This document shows, one piece after another, positions 13,358-26,439 of a stretch of 64,000 bases of DNA (position 1 is its first letter; every line of letters begins with the position of its first letter). Source of the DNA: Leptodactylus fallax (taxonomy: Eukaryota; Chordata; Amphibia; Anura; Leptodactylidae); assembly GCA_947044405.1 (NCBI GenBank), contig CAMRHE010000021.1, forward strand, positions 6,618,501 through 6,682,500, written 5' to 3'. Both the position numbers and the translations under genes were made by a program. The notes under the pieces are model-generated. The model saw nothing but the letters and a program-made list of their open reading frames with translations. It ran no database searches and was not told where the DNA came from.

Positions 13358-14975
13358 CAATGCCTTGCGAAAGTATTCGGCCCCCTTGAACTTTTCCACC
13401 TTTTGCCACATTTCAGGCTTCAAACATAAAGATATAAAATTTAAATTTTTTGGTGAAGAATCAACAACAAGTGGGACACAATTGTGAAGTGGAATGAAAT
13501 TTATTGGTTATTTTAAACTTTTGTAAAAAATAAAAAACTGAAAAGTGGGGCGTGCAATATTATTGGGCCCCTTTACTTTCAGTGCAGCAAACTCACTCCA
13601 GAAGTTGAGTGAGGATCTCTGAATGATCCAATGTTGTCCTAAATGACTGATGATGATAAATATAATCCACCTGTGTGTAATCAAGTCTCCGTATAAATGC
13701 ACCTGCTCTGTGATAGTCTCAGGGTTCTGTTTAAAGCGCAGAGAGCATCATGAAGACCAAGGAACACACCAGGCAGGTCTGTGATACTGTTGTGGAGAAG
13801 TTTAAAGCCGGATTTGGATACAAAAAGATTTCCCAAACTTTAAACATCCCAAGGAGCACTGTGCAAGCGATCATATTGAAATGGAAGGCGTATCAGACCA
13901 CTGCAAATCTACCAAGACCCGGCCGGCCCTCTAAACTTTCATCTCAAACAAGGAGAAGACTGATCAGAGATGCAGCCAAGAGGCCCATGATCACTCTGGA
14001 TGAACTGCAGAGATCTACAGCTGAGGTGGGAGAGTCTGTCTATAGGACAACAATCAGTCGTACACTGCACAAATCTGGCCTTTATGGAAGAGTGGCAAGA
14101 AGAAAGCCATTTCTCAAAGCTATCCATAAAAAGTCTCGTTTAAAGTTTGCCACAAGCCACCTGGGAGACACACCAAACATGTGGAAGAAGGTGCTCTGGT
14201 CAGATGAAACCAAAAAGCGAACTTTTTGGCCACAATGCAAAACGATATGTTTGGCATAAAAGCAACACAGCTCATCACCGTGAACACACCATCCCCACTT
14301 TCAAACATGGTGGTGGCAGCATCATGGTTTGGGCCTGCTTTTCTTCAGCAGGGACAGGGAAGATGGTTAAAATTGATGGGAAGATGGATGGAGCCAAATA
14401 CATTCTGGAAGAAAACCTGTTGGAGTCTGCAAAAGACCTGAGACTGGGACGGAGATTTATCTTCCAACAAGACAATGATCCCAAACATAAAGCAAAATCT
14501 ACAATGGAATGGTTCACAAATAAACGTATCCAGGTGTTAGAATGGCCAAGTCAAAGTCCAGACCTGAATCCAATCGAGAATCTGTGGAAAGAGCTGAAAA
14601 CTGCTGTTCACAAACGCTCTTCATCCAACCTCACTGAGCTCCAGCTGGAAGAATGGGCAAGAATTTTAGTCTTTCGATGTGTAAAACTGATAGAGACATA
14701 CCCCAAGCGACTTGCAGCTGTAATCGCAGCAAAAGGTGGCGCTACAAAGTATTAACTTAAGGGGGCCGAATAATATTGCACGCCCCACTTTTCAGTTTTT
14801 TATTTTTTACAAAAGTTTAAAATATCCAATAAATTTCGTTCCACTTCACAATTGTGTCCCACTTGTTGTTAATTCTTCACCAAAAAATTTTAATTTTATG
14901 TCTTTATGCTTGAAGCCTGAAATGTGGCAAAAGGTTGAAAAGTTCAAGGGGGCCGAATACTTTTGCAAGGCACTG
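13358..14975 (+). mobile_element. Tc1-like transposon with about 210-bp inverted repeats
   Basis: TA flanks both ends (13356-13357 and 14976-14977). The ends are inverted repeats starting CA(A/G)TGCCTTGC and AAGTATTCGGCCCCC and extend to about 13567 / 14762, near identical by eye. It contains one transposase gene with a single frameshift. The 1618-bp length and TA target are normal for Tc1 elements. Confidence 0.95.
13750..14755 (+). pseudogene. Tc1 transposase with one frameshift
   Basis: DDE transposase that would cut and paste the element. N terminus: paired-like helix-turn-helix (KTKEHTRQVCDTVVEKFKAG onward) and a GRP(S)K hook, then a second HTH. Catalytic DD34E: Asp in WSDET, Asp in QQDND, Glu in NPIENLW, with 34 residues between the last two. 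The frame breaks near 14213-14218, where an extra base in an A-rich run moves it from the first reading frame (13750-14259) to the one ending at 14755 (CKLIETYPKRL...GGATKY). No other stop is visible, so the copy is young but inactive. Confidence 0.94.
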
Positions 14976-15782
14976 TAGTAGCTCCTATGATTGTCGGCGT
15001 CTCTCTGGGGGGTCACTTCTGGTGTATTTTCCATCATAAGTTCTAAATCTGGAGTGTGCCCTGATATACGCTTGCACAGCTAATACATTCCCTTCCTACT
15101 GCAGACAGTTTTGTTGTTGTCATATTTGTTTTTATCATATTGTACAACCTATAATTTTTTTTTATTTTTCTGGAGCTGTAGTCATATGAAGGTTTATTTT
15201 TTGCGGGATGACATGCAATTTATAATGAAACCATTGTGGGGTGTCTATAACTTATTGACAAAATTTTATTAACTCTTTCTGTGGGGTTTGAAAAAAAACA
15301 TCAATTCTGGCATTGCTTTTTAACATATTAAATTATTTGCCCTTCAACATAAATGTCTTACTTTTATTCTAGGGCTCAGTGCAATTACAGCGATACCTAA
15401 TTTATATAGTTTTTTTTACTAAGTTTATAGAATATAATGCAGAATAAAAATACATTTGTGTAAAAAAAAAAAAAAAATCAATTCTTTTTGCATCACCATC
15501 TTCTGGGGGGTGTAACATTTTTATTTTTCTATTGAGCTGGCTGAGGGCCTATTTTTTTTGCGGGCAAGCTGTGCTTTTGGCATCTAAGAGGTTAACACCT
15601 GTGATCTGAGCTCAGCTCCGGCGACTACGGGTGTTACAGGCGGAAGTCAGCTGTTTCTTACAGCTGACACCTGCTCAGCTTTTGAGTGGGTGACATTGCC
15701 ATGACAAAATAGTACGTCATGGTGCATTAAGGCACACATTTCCATGATGTACTATTACATCATGGTGCGGGAAGGAGATAAA

Positions 15783-17797
15783 TATGTATTTTTTTTTTTT
15801 ATTTAGATGTAGAAACTGGAGCTGCTTACTGACTGTTTCTTAGAATAATTTGTCTGCATTAGCCTCAGTTTCTGCTCCTTCTTTATTTCCCCTAAACCTT
15901 TATAATTGCCCCAAAATTTTATGAAAGGTAGCTGAATACATAGAGACCATCTTCCTGAACAAATTATCTCCTAGTAGTGTTAGACTCACACAAGTACTTC
16001 ACTAACTCCTACCAATTATAATGTCTTAACCACAATGCCTGTGTGTGCTGGGGTGTCCGTAGATAGGCTAGAAGATAGACAGTATTTTGGTGGGAATTTA
16101 CTCTAGGTATGGATTGGATCCTTCTGCCGGTTCATAAGAAGCATGCATAGAACAAAGGGCTGGTAGTGCACAGCTCCTGAGTTTGGGAGAAAATGACTGC
16201 AGGTAGTGCTGCTCCTCATAGAGCTGTGCTCATGAAAAAATGAGATAGTGCCTGTACAGGGAGAAAACTGATGAATAATGCATTTGAAGGTAACATTGTT
16301 CTCATTATTACTCTGTACATACATGACAGCTGTGTATGAGTGTTTCCACAATTCCAGACATTCTCCTATCTGGGAGGTACTTTGAGCAATGTTCTTCTTG
16401 ATCTTTCTGGTTAGTACATTTAATAAGAAGATTTAAAGGGTACCCGAGTTTTCATGAAAAGTTGAAATATGTGCAGGGTCTTGCTGGTCAGTCTGTTGTA
16501 TGACTGTATAAGGCTTCATGCAGGGTTTCCTATCAGTTTTTCTGCTGCTAATAATCAGATTATGGCTGAAACACAGTTTGCATTTCTGTCTCAGACTGTG
16601 GGCGTGTACTATAAGGAGCAGTCTGTCCCCTCCCCCACCCATTGCTGAAAATGTTCTGCCATTCTACTAGAAATAACTAAAATTTCAAACAAATACCTGA
16701 GAAAAGTCCAAGTGACCATAATATCCAGGAAGCCCAAATGACCAAAAGTTTGGGAATAATGGACTGAAAATTTAGGACAAACACATGCAAGCAAGCAGAT
16801 AAAACACTAGAAAAAAAAAAAAACAATCTATGAGCACAGTCAGTAAAGCTGAATGCTAGTGTAAACCCGAATGCTAGTGTAAACCTAGTGTAAGCTGTGA
16901 GATATTAAAGGATCCTCAGTCTTTTGCACGCACTTGCAAACTTGTCTGTGCAGACTGTAAGCAGAATCACCCCCTCCCCTTCATTCACCGTGTGAAGGAA
17001 GAAAAGAACCGCCCTTCTACACTCACTGAGATAAACAAGATGGAATAGAATGTAAGTAGGGACAGACTTCTTTAGTACGAAAAGATTGAATAGTAAATTA
17101 TCTAGAAGGGAGACACTTACTGGCAGGAACTTTAGGCAAGTTTTTCAGGCAGAAAGCAGTCATGTTTTTAATTACAGTACATTACATTTTGGTCCAGAAT
17201 CACATGCTCTATGAAATGAGACTAAGTTGTCTGAAAAGTTAGTGACCATTTAAACATGAACAGGAAAAGCAAGAGGAAAGAGACTGATAGTGTAATTGGG
17301 CCTGGGCAAAGAAGCACCATGATAGTGATCGGGGAAAGACTGGTTCCCCAACTGCTATACATATTGTTAATGGAAAGCTGGTCCCCTTTCCAATAGTAGC
17401 CTGCCCAGGGGAGGTGATTAAAAATAGCAAATACTTATACTCAGTGTCGGACTGGGATGTCTAGGACCCACCAGTGGAATTGTTTCTAGGGGCCCACCAT
17501 CAGGACCCCTGCAGATCAGTGGTACAGAGACAGGGCGGCTAAAGGTAATAACATGTTGGGAGCCATGTTGCTCACCTGCCATATGATGTGCACCACTGCA
17601 CTACCTAAACCCATTGCTACACCCTGTATGGCAAGTGAACAGCGTGGCTCCTAGAATTGTTACCATTACCTGTAGCCGCACTTTCCTGGAAAAGCTGATC
17701 TGCAGAAGTCCTGGCTGTTGCATCATCGCAGATGTAATATTGATAGCCTATCCTAAGGACAGGCCATCAATATTAGAAAGATGGATAAATCCTTTAA
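15783..17797. other. Intergenic, old repeats, no gene
   Basis: No supported coding region. A short direct repeat (AATGCTAGTGTAAACC, 16852-16889) and an hAT-like left end (CAGTGTCGGACTGGGATG at about 17446) are visible, without a partner end. Confidence 0.4.
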
Positions 17798-20700
17798 CCC
17801 CTTAACGACCTTGGACATACTATTACGTCCTGGGCGCGGCCGCCCGGTACTAGCGCCGGCCGCCCGCTCACACTGGCGGGGGGGACCGGGTGAGCGACTG
17901 ACAGCAACACCCGCCCAACCCCGGCGGCCAAACCCGACAGCGGACCCGGAGCCGCGGCAAACAGCCGCGGCACCAAGGGGTCCGCCGCGCCGCCCCCCCC
18001 CCCCGGGGCCGCCCCACCCGGCGCAGCCCGGGGGGCCCCAGGCGCCGGAGCCCCAGACCGGTCCCGCCGGCCAGAGCGCGGTTTCCACCGCGCACGGAGC
18101 CGGCGCGCCGGCCAGGCAAGCCTGGCTCAGGTGCCTAATGGGCACAAGAAAAGAAAAAAAGTGAAAATAATAATAAAGTATGTGAAAAAATTAATAAAAG
18201 AATACAGCCCCAAAAACTCCCTTTTCCTATATAAAATGAATTATATAAAAAATAAACCTAAAAATTTATAAAAACAATACATATTTGGTATCGTTGCGTC
18301 CGTAACAACCTGTACAATAAAACTGAAGCCATATTTAATGTACACGGTGAAAGTCGGGGAAAAAAAACGGAAAAAAAAACGCCAAAAGTAACAATTTTTC
18401 GCCATCTCACCTTACAAAATATGCCATAAAAAGTGATCAAAAAGTCATATGTACCCCAAAACAGTACCAATAAAAAGCACAGGTTGTACCGCAAAAAATA
18501 AGCCCTAAACCAACTCTCTAAACTGAAAAATAAAAATGCTACGCATCTTAGAAGATGGCGATGCAAAAAAAATAGATTTATGTCCCCAAATGGGTTTTTG
18601 TTCTGAAAAATTGGTATTGCATAAAAAAACATTATAAATGAGGTATCGCCGTAATCGTACCGACCCGCAGAATAAAGATAACATGTTACTTATGCTCTAC
18701 ACTGCATGGTGAAAAATTTAAAAGATAAAACGCAGTGCCAGAATTGATGGGGTTGTTTTTTAATCCACCAAGAAAGAGTTAATAAAATTTATTTAATAAG
18801 TTGTAAGCACCTAAAAATGATGTCATTAAAAAATACATCTCACCCTGCAAACAACAAGCCCTCATATGGCTACATCACCAGAGAAATAAAGAAAATATAA
18901 CTCGTACAATGTGAAGACAAAAACCCCAAAAATCGCCAAATCATTAGAGCATAACTGGCTGCGGCAGGAAGGGAATGTATAAGCTGTGCGAGCGTATATC
19001 AGGGAACAAACCAGATTTAGAGTTTACGAGGGATAATAAACCAGAAGTGACCCCCAGAGTGACCCCCCAATAATAGGAACTACTGGGGAAATAGTAGGGA
19101 ATTTAGTGTACCCAATGTACTGCGCACAGCTTACATATTCATTCACTTTTCCTCATCCGCTGTGCAGTCACGTCTGGAATACTAATGCTCGCTACACCCC
19201 TTGATAAATTCTTTGAGGGGTGCAGTTTTCAAAATGGGGTCATTCCCTCGGGGATTCCACTTTACTGGTACTTTAGAGGCTCTGCAAACATGACATGGCA
19301 TCCAGATCCCAAACATCTGAATCTGCGCTCCAAAAGCCACATACCACTCCTTTCCTTCTGTGCCCTGCTGTGTGCCCAAACCGCAGTTTATACCCACATG
19401 TATGACACTGGTGTACCCAGGATAAGGTACTTAATGTGATATATGGGTATAAACTCCTGTTTGGGCACAGCCGGGCACAGAAGGGAAGGAGCGCTATTTG
19501 GTTTTTGGACGCCATTGCACTTTTGCAGAGCTGAAATGCCAGTACAGTGGAATCCCCTGACATGTCACCCCATTTTGGAAACTGCACCCCTGAAGGAATT
19601 TATCCAGGGGTACAGTGAGCATTTTTAACCCCCAAGTGTTGCTATAATTTATTATCCGTAAATGAATAGGCAGCTGATGATGAAAGGTGAAAATGACAAT
19701 TATTCCAGGAATACGACATTTCTGTGCGTAATATGTTGTGCCCGGCTTGTATCAGAGATGAACGCTCCAAAAGCTGTTGTGCCCAGGATCCCCGATCACC
19801 AGTTTTTGGAGTGTGTGTCTGTGCAGACATAAGCTGGGCACAACATATCGGGCACTGAAATGGCGTATCTATAGAAAAATTTCATTTTTAACTTTTCATT
19901 ATCAGCTGCGCATTCATTTTTGGAAATTAAAAGAATGCAACACTTAAGGGTTAATAATGCTCGCTACCCCACTTGATAAATCCCTTGAAGGGTATAGTTT
20001 CCAAAATGGGGTGACATGTCTGCGGATTCCACTTTACTGACAATTCATGGTCTCTGCAAAAGTGGCATGGTGTCCAAAAAGCAAACTGTGCTCTAAAAAC
20101 CAAAATAGTGCTCTTTCCCTTCTGTGCCTGGCTGTGCCCAAACAGCAGTTTATACCCACATATGGCATTGTTAAGTACGTTATCCTGGGTACACCAGTGT
20201 CATACATGTGGGCATAAACTGTCATTTGGGCACACAGCAGGGCGCAAATGTGAAGGGAGCTCTATGTGCTTTTGGAGCGCATATTTAGATTGTTGTTTTT
20301 TTGGACGCCATGTCACATTTGCAGAGACCCTAAAATTGCCCCTACAAAATGGGGGTCACTTCTTGGGGAATTCCAATTTACTGGCACCTCCAGGGCTCTG
20401 CAAAAATATCATGGCGACCAGACAGTCCCTCTAAATCTGTACTCCAAAAGCTAAACAAAACCACAGTGCTCCTTCCCTTCTGAGCCCTGCTGCGTGCCCA
20501 GGCAGCAGTTTATACCCATATATATAATTTTTTGTCCCTGGGATAGCCCACTTAATAGTTTTAGGAGTTCATGTCTCTGATGCCACAAAGTGGCCGCAAC
20601 GTATTAGGCACTGAAATTGGATATTTCTTTAAAAACTTTAATTTTCACTTTGTACATTAATTTTTGGGAAGCATTTTTAGGCTCTAAATGATAATACCCC

Positions 20701-23165
20701 TTGATACATTCCTTGAGGGGTGTAGTTTCTAAAATGGGGTCACTTTTGAGAGGTTTCCATTATATTGGTACTTTAGGGGTTCTGCAAATGCGACATGGCA
20801 TCCAAAAACTATTCTAGCAAAATCTGCCCTCCAAAAGCTAAATAGCGCTCTTTCCATTTTTAGCCCTGCCATTTACCCATGCAGCAGATTACAACCACAT
20901 ATGGGGCATTTCTGTGTTCAGGAGAAATTGTGTAACGAACTTTGGGGTGCTTTTTCTCCTTTGTCCTCTTGTGAAAATGAAAAATTTTGGGCTAAATTGA
21001 CGGTTTATTGGAAAAAAAAGTAATTTTTCATTTTAATGTCCCAATGTTAATAAAATCTGTGAAACAGCTGTGAGGTCAAAATGTTCACTATACCCCTAGA
21101 TAAATTCTATAAGGGGTGTAGTTTCCAAAATGGGGTCACTTTTTGGGGGTTTGTATTATGTTGGTACTTTAGGGGCTCTGCAAATGCGACATGGCATCCG
21201 AAAACTATTCCAGCAAAATCTGCCCTCCAAAAGCTAAATAGCGTTCTTTCCATTTTGAGCCCTGCCATGTACCCATGCAGCAGATTACAACCACATATGG
21301 GGCATTTCTGTGTTCAGGAGAAATTGTGTAACGAACTTTGGGGTGCTTTTTCTCCTTTGTCCTCTTGTGAAAATGAAAAATTTGGGGCTAAATTGACGGT
21401 TTATTGGAAAAAAAAGTAATTTTTCATTTTAATGTCCCAATGTTAATAAAATCTGTGAAACAGCTGTGAGGTCAAAATGTTCACCATACCCCTAGATAAA
21501 TTCTATAAGGGGTGTAGTTTCCAAAATGGGGTCACTTTTTGGGGGTTTGTATTATATTGGTATTTTAGGGGCTCTGCAAATGCGACATGGCATCCGAAAA
21601 CTATTCCAGCAAAATCTGCCCTCCAAAAGCTAAATAGCGCTCTTTCCATTTTGAGCCCTGCCATGTACCCATGCAGCAGATTACAACCACATATGGGGCA
21701 TTTCTGTGTTCAGGAGAAATTGTGTAACGAACTTTGGGGTGCTTTTTCTCCTTTGTCCTCTTGTGAAAATGAAAAATTTGGGGCTAAATTGACGGTTTAT
21801 TGGAAAAAAAGTAATTTTTCATTTTAATGTCCCAATGTTAATAAAATCTGTGAAACAGCTGTAGGGTCAAAATGCTCACTATACCCCTTGATATGTTCTG
21901 TGAGGGGTGTAGTTTCCAAAATGGGGTCACTTTTAGGCGGTTTCCACTGTATTGGTACTTTGGGGGCTCTGCAAATGCGACATGGTACCTGAAAACTATT
22001 CCAGCAAAATCTGCTCTCCAAAAGCTAAATAGCGCTCTTTCCATTCTGAGCCCTGCCATGTACCCATACAGCAGATTACGACCACATTTGGGGTATTGCT
22101 GTGTTTAGGAGCAATTATTTTGCAAACTGTGGGGTGCTTTTTCTCCTTTAACCCATTGTGAAAATGAAAACTTTGGGGATAAAGTGACATTTTAGTAATG
22201 TTTCATTTATACATCCCAGTGTTAGCAAAATCTGTGAAACGACTGTAAGGTCAAAATGCTCACTATACCCCTATATGAATTCTGTGAGGGGTGTAGTTTG
22301 CAAAATGGGGTCACTTTTTGGGGTTTTCCTTTGTATTGGTACTCTAGGGGCTTTGCAAATGAGACATGGCACCTGAAAACTATTCCAGCAAAATCTGCTT
22401 TTCAGACGCCCAGTGTCACTCCTTCCCTTCCGTGCGCTGCCATTCGCCCAAACATCAGTTTACACCCACTTGTGGGGTATTTCCGTGCTCAGGAGAAATT
22501 GCATAACAAACTGTGAGATGCATTTTTTCCTTTAACCCTTTGTGAATGTGTTAATTTTAGGGCTAAATTAAGGAATTAGTGGGAAAAAATTAAATGTCTA
22601 AATTTCACCTCCATATTGTTTTAATTCCAGTGAAATTCTTAAAGGGTTAACAAACTTCCCAAATGTTATTTTGAATTATTTGAGGGGTGCAGTTTTGAAA
22701 ATGGGGTGATTTATGGGGGTTTCCAGTGGTCCCTAAAAAATTAGTTTGGGAAATTTTCTTGTAAATCTGCAAAATCGCTGTTACACTTGTAAGCCTTCTA
22801 ACATCCAAAATAAATTACAGGACGATTAAAAGATGATGCCGATATAAAACAGAGATATGGTAGATAATATGTATTAATGTATTTGGGTGGTATGACTATC
22901 TATCTGAAAAGCAGAGCATTTCACATTTTGAAAATTGCGATTTTTTTCCAAATTTCCATCAAATTTCCTATTTTTTTTATAAATACAAAAATATTCATTA
23001 GTGTTTACCACTAACATGAAGTACAATGTGTCACGAAAAAACAATCTCAAAATCACTTGTGTAAGTTAAGACGTCTCAAAGTTATTGCCATATAAAGTGA
23101 CACATGTCAGTTTTGAAAAACGAGGCCTGGTCCTTAACGCACTTTTGGGCTGGGTCCTTAAGGGG
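17798..23165 (+). mobile_element. Large non-coding TTAA element, copy 2
   Basis: TTAA at 17794-17797 and 23166-23169 flanks the same ends as copy 1 (CCCCTTAACGACC; CCCCTTAAGGACC complement). From about 18130 onward it follows copy 1 almost base for base. Differences: a GC-rich divergent block at about 17833-18120 replaces the hairpin region, and two extra tandem units of 396 and 395 bp are present (GAAACAGCTG landmarks at 21061, 21457, 21852). It is non-coding and the same orientation as copy 1, about 11 kb away. Confidence 0.85.
21061..21851 (+). repeat. Two-unit tandem expansion inside TTAA element copy 2
   Basis: The two consecutive units (21061-21456, 21457-21851) are nearly identical and absent from copy 1, where the corresponding landmark occurs only once (9729). 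This indicates recent unequal exchange or replication slippage at unit scale. Confidence 0.85.
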
Positions 23166-23215
23166 TTAAAGAGGTTGTCCTGGAAAAAAAAAGTTATCCT
23201 TCACAACCCCTTTAA
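23166..23215. repeat. Minimal TTAA hairpin repeat
   Basis: TTAAAGAGGTTGTCC and ACAACCCCTTTAA are separated by about 22 bp. It is a nearly interior-free version of the AAAGGGGTTGTCC MITE and shares its first TTAA with the 3' target duplication of element copy 2. Confidence 0.6.
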
Positions 23216-24624
23216 TATCCCCCAGGCTATTAGCCTCCATCACTGCCCCCCGCACAATATAATGGCTCCTCAAAGGTCCCCATACAATACAGGGGACCAG
23301 TGAAGAGGCCACTGTATGGGGGGGGATAGTGAAGGGGTCACTGTATGTAGGGGAATATTGAAGGGGCCACTGCCATACAGTGGCTCCTTCACTGGTCTCC
23401 CCTATAGTAGTATTGGAGTTTCTGCAACTTAGGTATTGTTATGCTGGAGCCCTAAAGCAGGCATCAGATCTCAATACGGTGGGAAATTAGCTGGGGTGGG
23501 GATTACAGCTCTTAACAGACCCAGAGTATCTGGAGCTGCTGGGGGTTGTAGTTATCAGAGTGGTCAGTGAAATTGAAAGATTTGGGGGCAAAATAGGGGA
23601 AATGTTGGTTATTGTTTGCATGATTAAGTTGTACTTACCTTTCATACTGCTGGTCTGGGCTCCTATGCAGAAACCAGCCGCCGCGCACAGCGTCACTACG
23701 TCAGTGATGCTTACAGCAGCAACAAGCTGCAACTGGATTGGTTCCAACCAGAGGCGTAGCTAGGGGTTCAGCACAGGGGGCACAAACATGTCCAAGCGGG
23801 CCCCCAACCCAAGTTATACCAATATTATCACTATACAGTAGTATAGTACAGTAGTAGTATATACCGGCTCTACAAAGGGCTCTGCAGACCATGTAACTGC
23901 ACTGTATTCACCTAAATGTAGTGACTTACAGGCGATGTCTCTGACTAATCGTTCACATTTCCCTCTCTTCCCTGTCGCCATGACCACTTCTTCCAGCTCT
24001 GTAAAGTTTGCAGCACAGACATCTTTAGCTCTTCATTTTTCCAGGCTTCCAACCCACATTGTCCTTACCTACACAAAGCCCCCATCCTGCTGCTACCCCC
24101 ATTTATAAAATATATGATATAAAAATCCCCTATAAATGAATAATACCCCTGTATGTATCTTTAAATGAATGCCGCTGTGTGCCACTTCAGTTAATAATAC
24201 CGCCTGTATGCTGTCTTAGAGGTTGTCCAGGATCAGACATTTTAATGTATGCAGCAGAGAGTTATAAAATAAAAATGCGCTATTGTTACAGGTGTCACTA
24301 TATGGCGACACAAAAAGTTTTTCATTTTGTAAAAGGTATCAAAACATTGCAAATACTATATAAATTTGGTATCGCCATGTTCGTACTGACCCGCAGTCAG
24401 CTTCCCAGTACATTGCACAGCATATTGAATGGTTCCATTGCAAAGTACAATTTGTTTTGCAAACAATAAGCCATCATGTTAGTCTGTGGACTGAAAAATG
24501 TAAAAGTTATGGCTCTTAGAATGTGGGAAGAGAAAAGCGAAAATGCAAAAACGAAAAATGACCCGGTCCTTAAAGAGGACCTTTCACATCCTCATTACAG
24601 TACATGCGGTTTTACATACCAATA

Positions 24625-24666
24625 GAAAGCCGACAGTGCGCTGAATTCAGCGCACTGTTGGCTTTC
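24625..24666. repeat. 42-bp palindrome
   Basis: GAAAGCCGACAGTGCGCTGA is followed by its near-exact reverse complement, centred on GAATTC. Only one symmetric pair is mismatched (G/T near the outer third). It is part of a dispersed repeat beginning AAAGAGGACCTTTCAC. Confidence 0.8.
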
Positions 24667-25489
24667 CAGTTATGTGCCCCGGGGCTGGAGATATCTTATT
24701 TTCACCGTTCACCGTCAGAAGGGCATTCCTGACAAAGCTCTGTACTGGGGGGGCTTTCCTCACAACTCAGCGTCATCGCTGGGCTGTAAGGAACGCCCCC
24801 TATGACTGTACAGGGCTATGGATGAGTACGATCCGGCCCCTGACCACTATTAGTCCACATTTTGCCAATGCAAATGCATTGGTCAGGGGCCCGATCGGGA
24901 TGGTGAGGGGCCCAGCCCCTGATCTTCCCGATCTGGCCCCTGACCAATGCATCTGCATTGGCAAAATGAGGACTAATAGTCGGGGCCCACCGGCGGATTC
25001 ACTGGTTCTCTGGGGGGCCAGTCCGACCCTGCTTATAATCACTTCTTCTGGGCTTCCGATGATCCCCAGCATCCTCTTCGCGGATCTTCCGGCCTGTGAC
25101 TGAGGTCATGCACCCCATTGGTTACTGCTGAGGCCTGTGATTGGGCCCCAGCAGTCACGTGGGGTGTGCTGGCATAATGACATCAGCATGCCCCACGTGA
25201 CCACTGAGGCCCAATCACAGGCCCCAGTGGTGACCTCTGGGGTGTGTGACCACATTTTCAGGCAGAAGACGAATGAGGAGGATGCTGCAGAGAACCGGAT
25301 GGAGTGAGGATGCGCAGGAGAGGTGAGGTAAGGTGAGTATAAGTGTTTATTATTTTCCATAAACTACCCTAGGCCTCTGATTATTATACTCTGGGGTCTG
25401 AGGTGTCCCCAGTGTATAATAATAGCGCTGAACCTCGCGAACATTAGTTACATTTCATGGGGTTCGCTTGAACTCTTGGGAGCATTTTA

Positions 25490-25745
25490 CACTGTTTGGG
25501 GTCACTGTGGAGCATATTATACTGTGTATGGGCCACTGTGAAGCATATTATACTGTGTGGGGTCTACTGTGGAGCATATTATACTGTGTGAGGACCTCTG
25601 TGGAGCATATTGTACTGTGTGGGGGCCACTGTGAAGCAAATTATACTGTGTGGGGGCCACAATGAAGCATATTATATTGTGTGAGGGCCACTGTGGAGCA
25701 TATTATACTGTGTGGGGCCACTGTGGAGCATTATACTGTGTGGGA
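25490..25745. repeat. Minisatellite, about 31-bp unit, about 8 copies
   Basis: Units read GGGGCCACTGTGGAGCATAT then TATACTGTGTG, the same monomer as at 3735-4335, in a different surrounding repeat. Confidence 0.8.
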
Positions 25746-26439
25746 CTCTTCACTATTTACATCACACCCCATTTGTTTTATAGCAGCTGTGCACAATTAC
25801 TACAGGCTGTAATTACATTGCACAGTTACTATAAGACAGATCCTGTGTGATGTAAATAGTGAAGAGGTAACAGCGCTCACAAAAGCACCACAGTCCCTTC
25901 AAACAGTTGATCAGCAGGGCCCTGGGTGTAGGACCCCCACTGATCTCTTAGACTGTTAGGACCCCGCAGATCAAATGTTTACCAGAACACGGAACTCCCA
26001 GTATTGTTTCCATGTAGGGCACCACTTACTCACCATATTCTTGATTACCACAGTTGTGAGTACTATAGTTGTATCCCTATTAGAAATCTGAGATATTGCT
26101 GCAGCACCCATAACCGTCGCTATCAAGAGTACACTGTAGGGTGGGGCCCCAGTAATAGTATGCACCGGGGCCCACAAGAGTTTAATTACGCCACTGGTAA
26201 CTATACAACAATGCAGAGAAGTACGGCATTACAGATCTGGCAAAAAATTTACTATATTGCCATTAGATACCTCTTCCAACTCCTTGTTAGTTCACAGACT
26301 TGTGCTTGTAATATGGTATGCCAAAAGCAGAATAAGTACACACAGATAAAAATATTGGACATACTTAGCAACTCTTCTGGAGCATTCAGGAAGCTACTGA
26401 AAACAGGAGTGACCTCCTAAAGTCCTGGAACAGTGGACA

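Larger units (their letters stand above)
11831..15782 (-). mobile_element. Diverged inverted relative of the large TTAA element (copy 3)
   Basis: It carries the reverse complements of the unit signatures (GACCCCATTTTGGAAACT at 12040, AGCGCTCCTT at 12299) followed by the AT-rich part. It ends in the ACTATTACATCATGG hairpin region near 15750. The left end is lost at the LTR boundary and the right TTAA is mutated (GGAGATAAA). A Tc1 element interrupts it at 13358-14975; flanks on both sides belong to the same repeat. Confidence 0.65.
23749..26196. mobile_element. Composite hAT-like region, CAGNGGCGTA ends
   Basis: The left end is CAGAGGCGTAGCTA and the right end TAATTACGCCACTG, which are inverted copies of a CAGNGGCGTA terminus. 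The 8-bp flanks (GTTCCAAC and GTAACTAT) do not match, so these may be ends of different copies. Inside are an AT-rich repeat (24230-24560), a GGACCTTTCAC repeat and a minisatellite. No transposase. Confidence 0.45.

Noticed and set aside
17753..18164. Overlapping GC-rich frames on both strands, 83-130 codons
   Set aside because: They come from the aberrant GC block in TTAA element copy 2; no domain and no counterpart in copy 1.
23749..26196. A single hAT element with target duplication
   Set aside because: The ends match in style but the flanking octamers differ, so I keep it only as a composite region.
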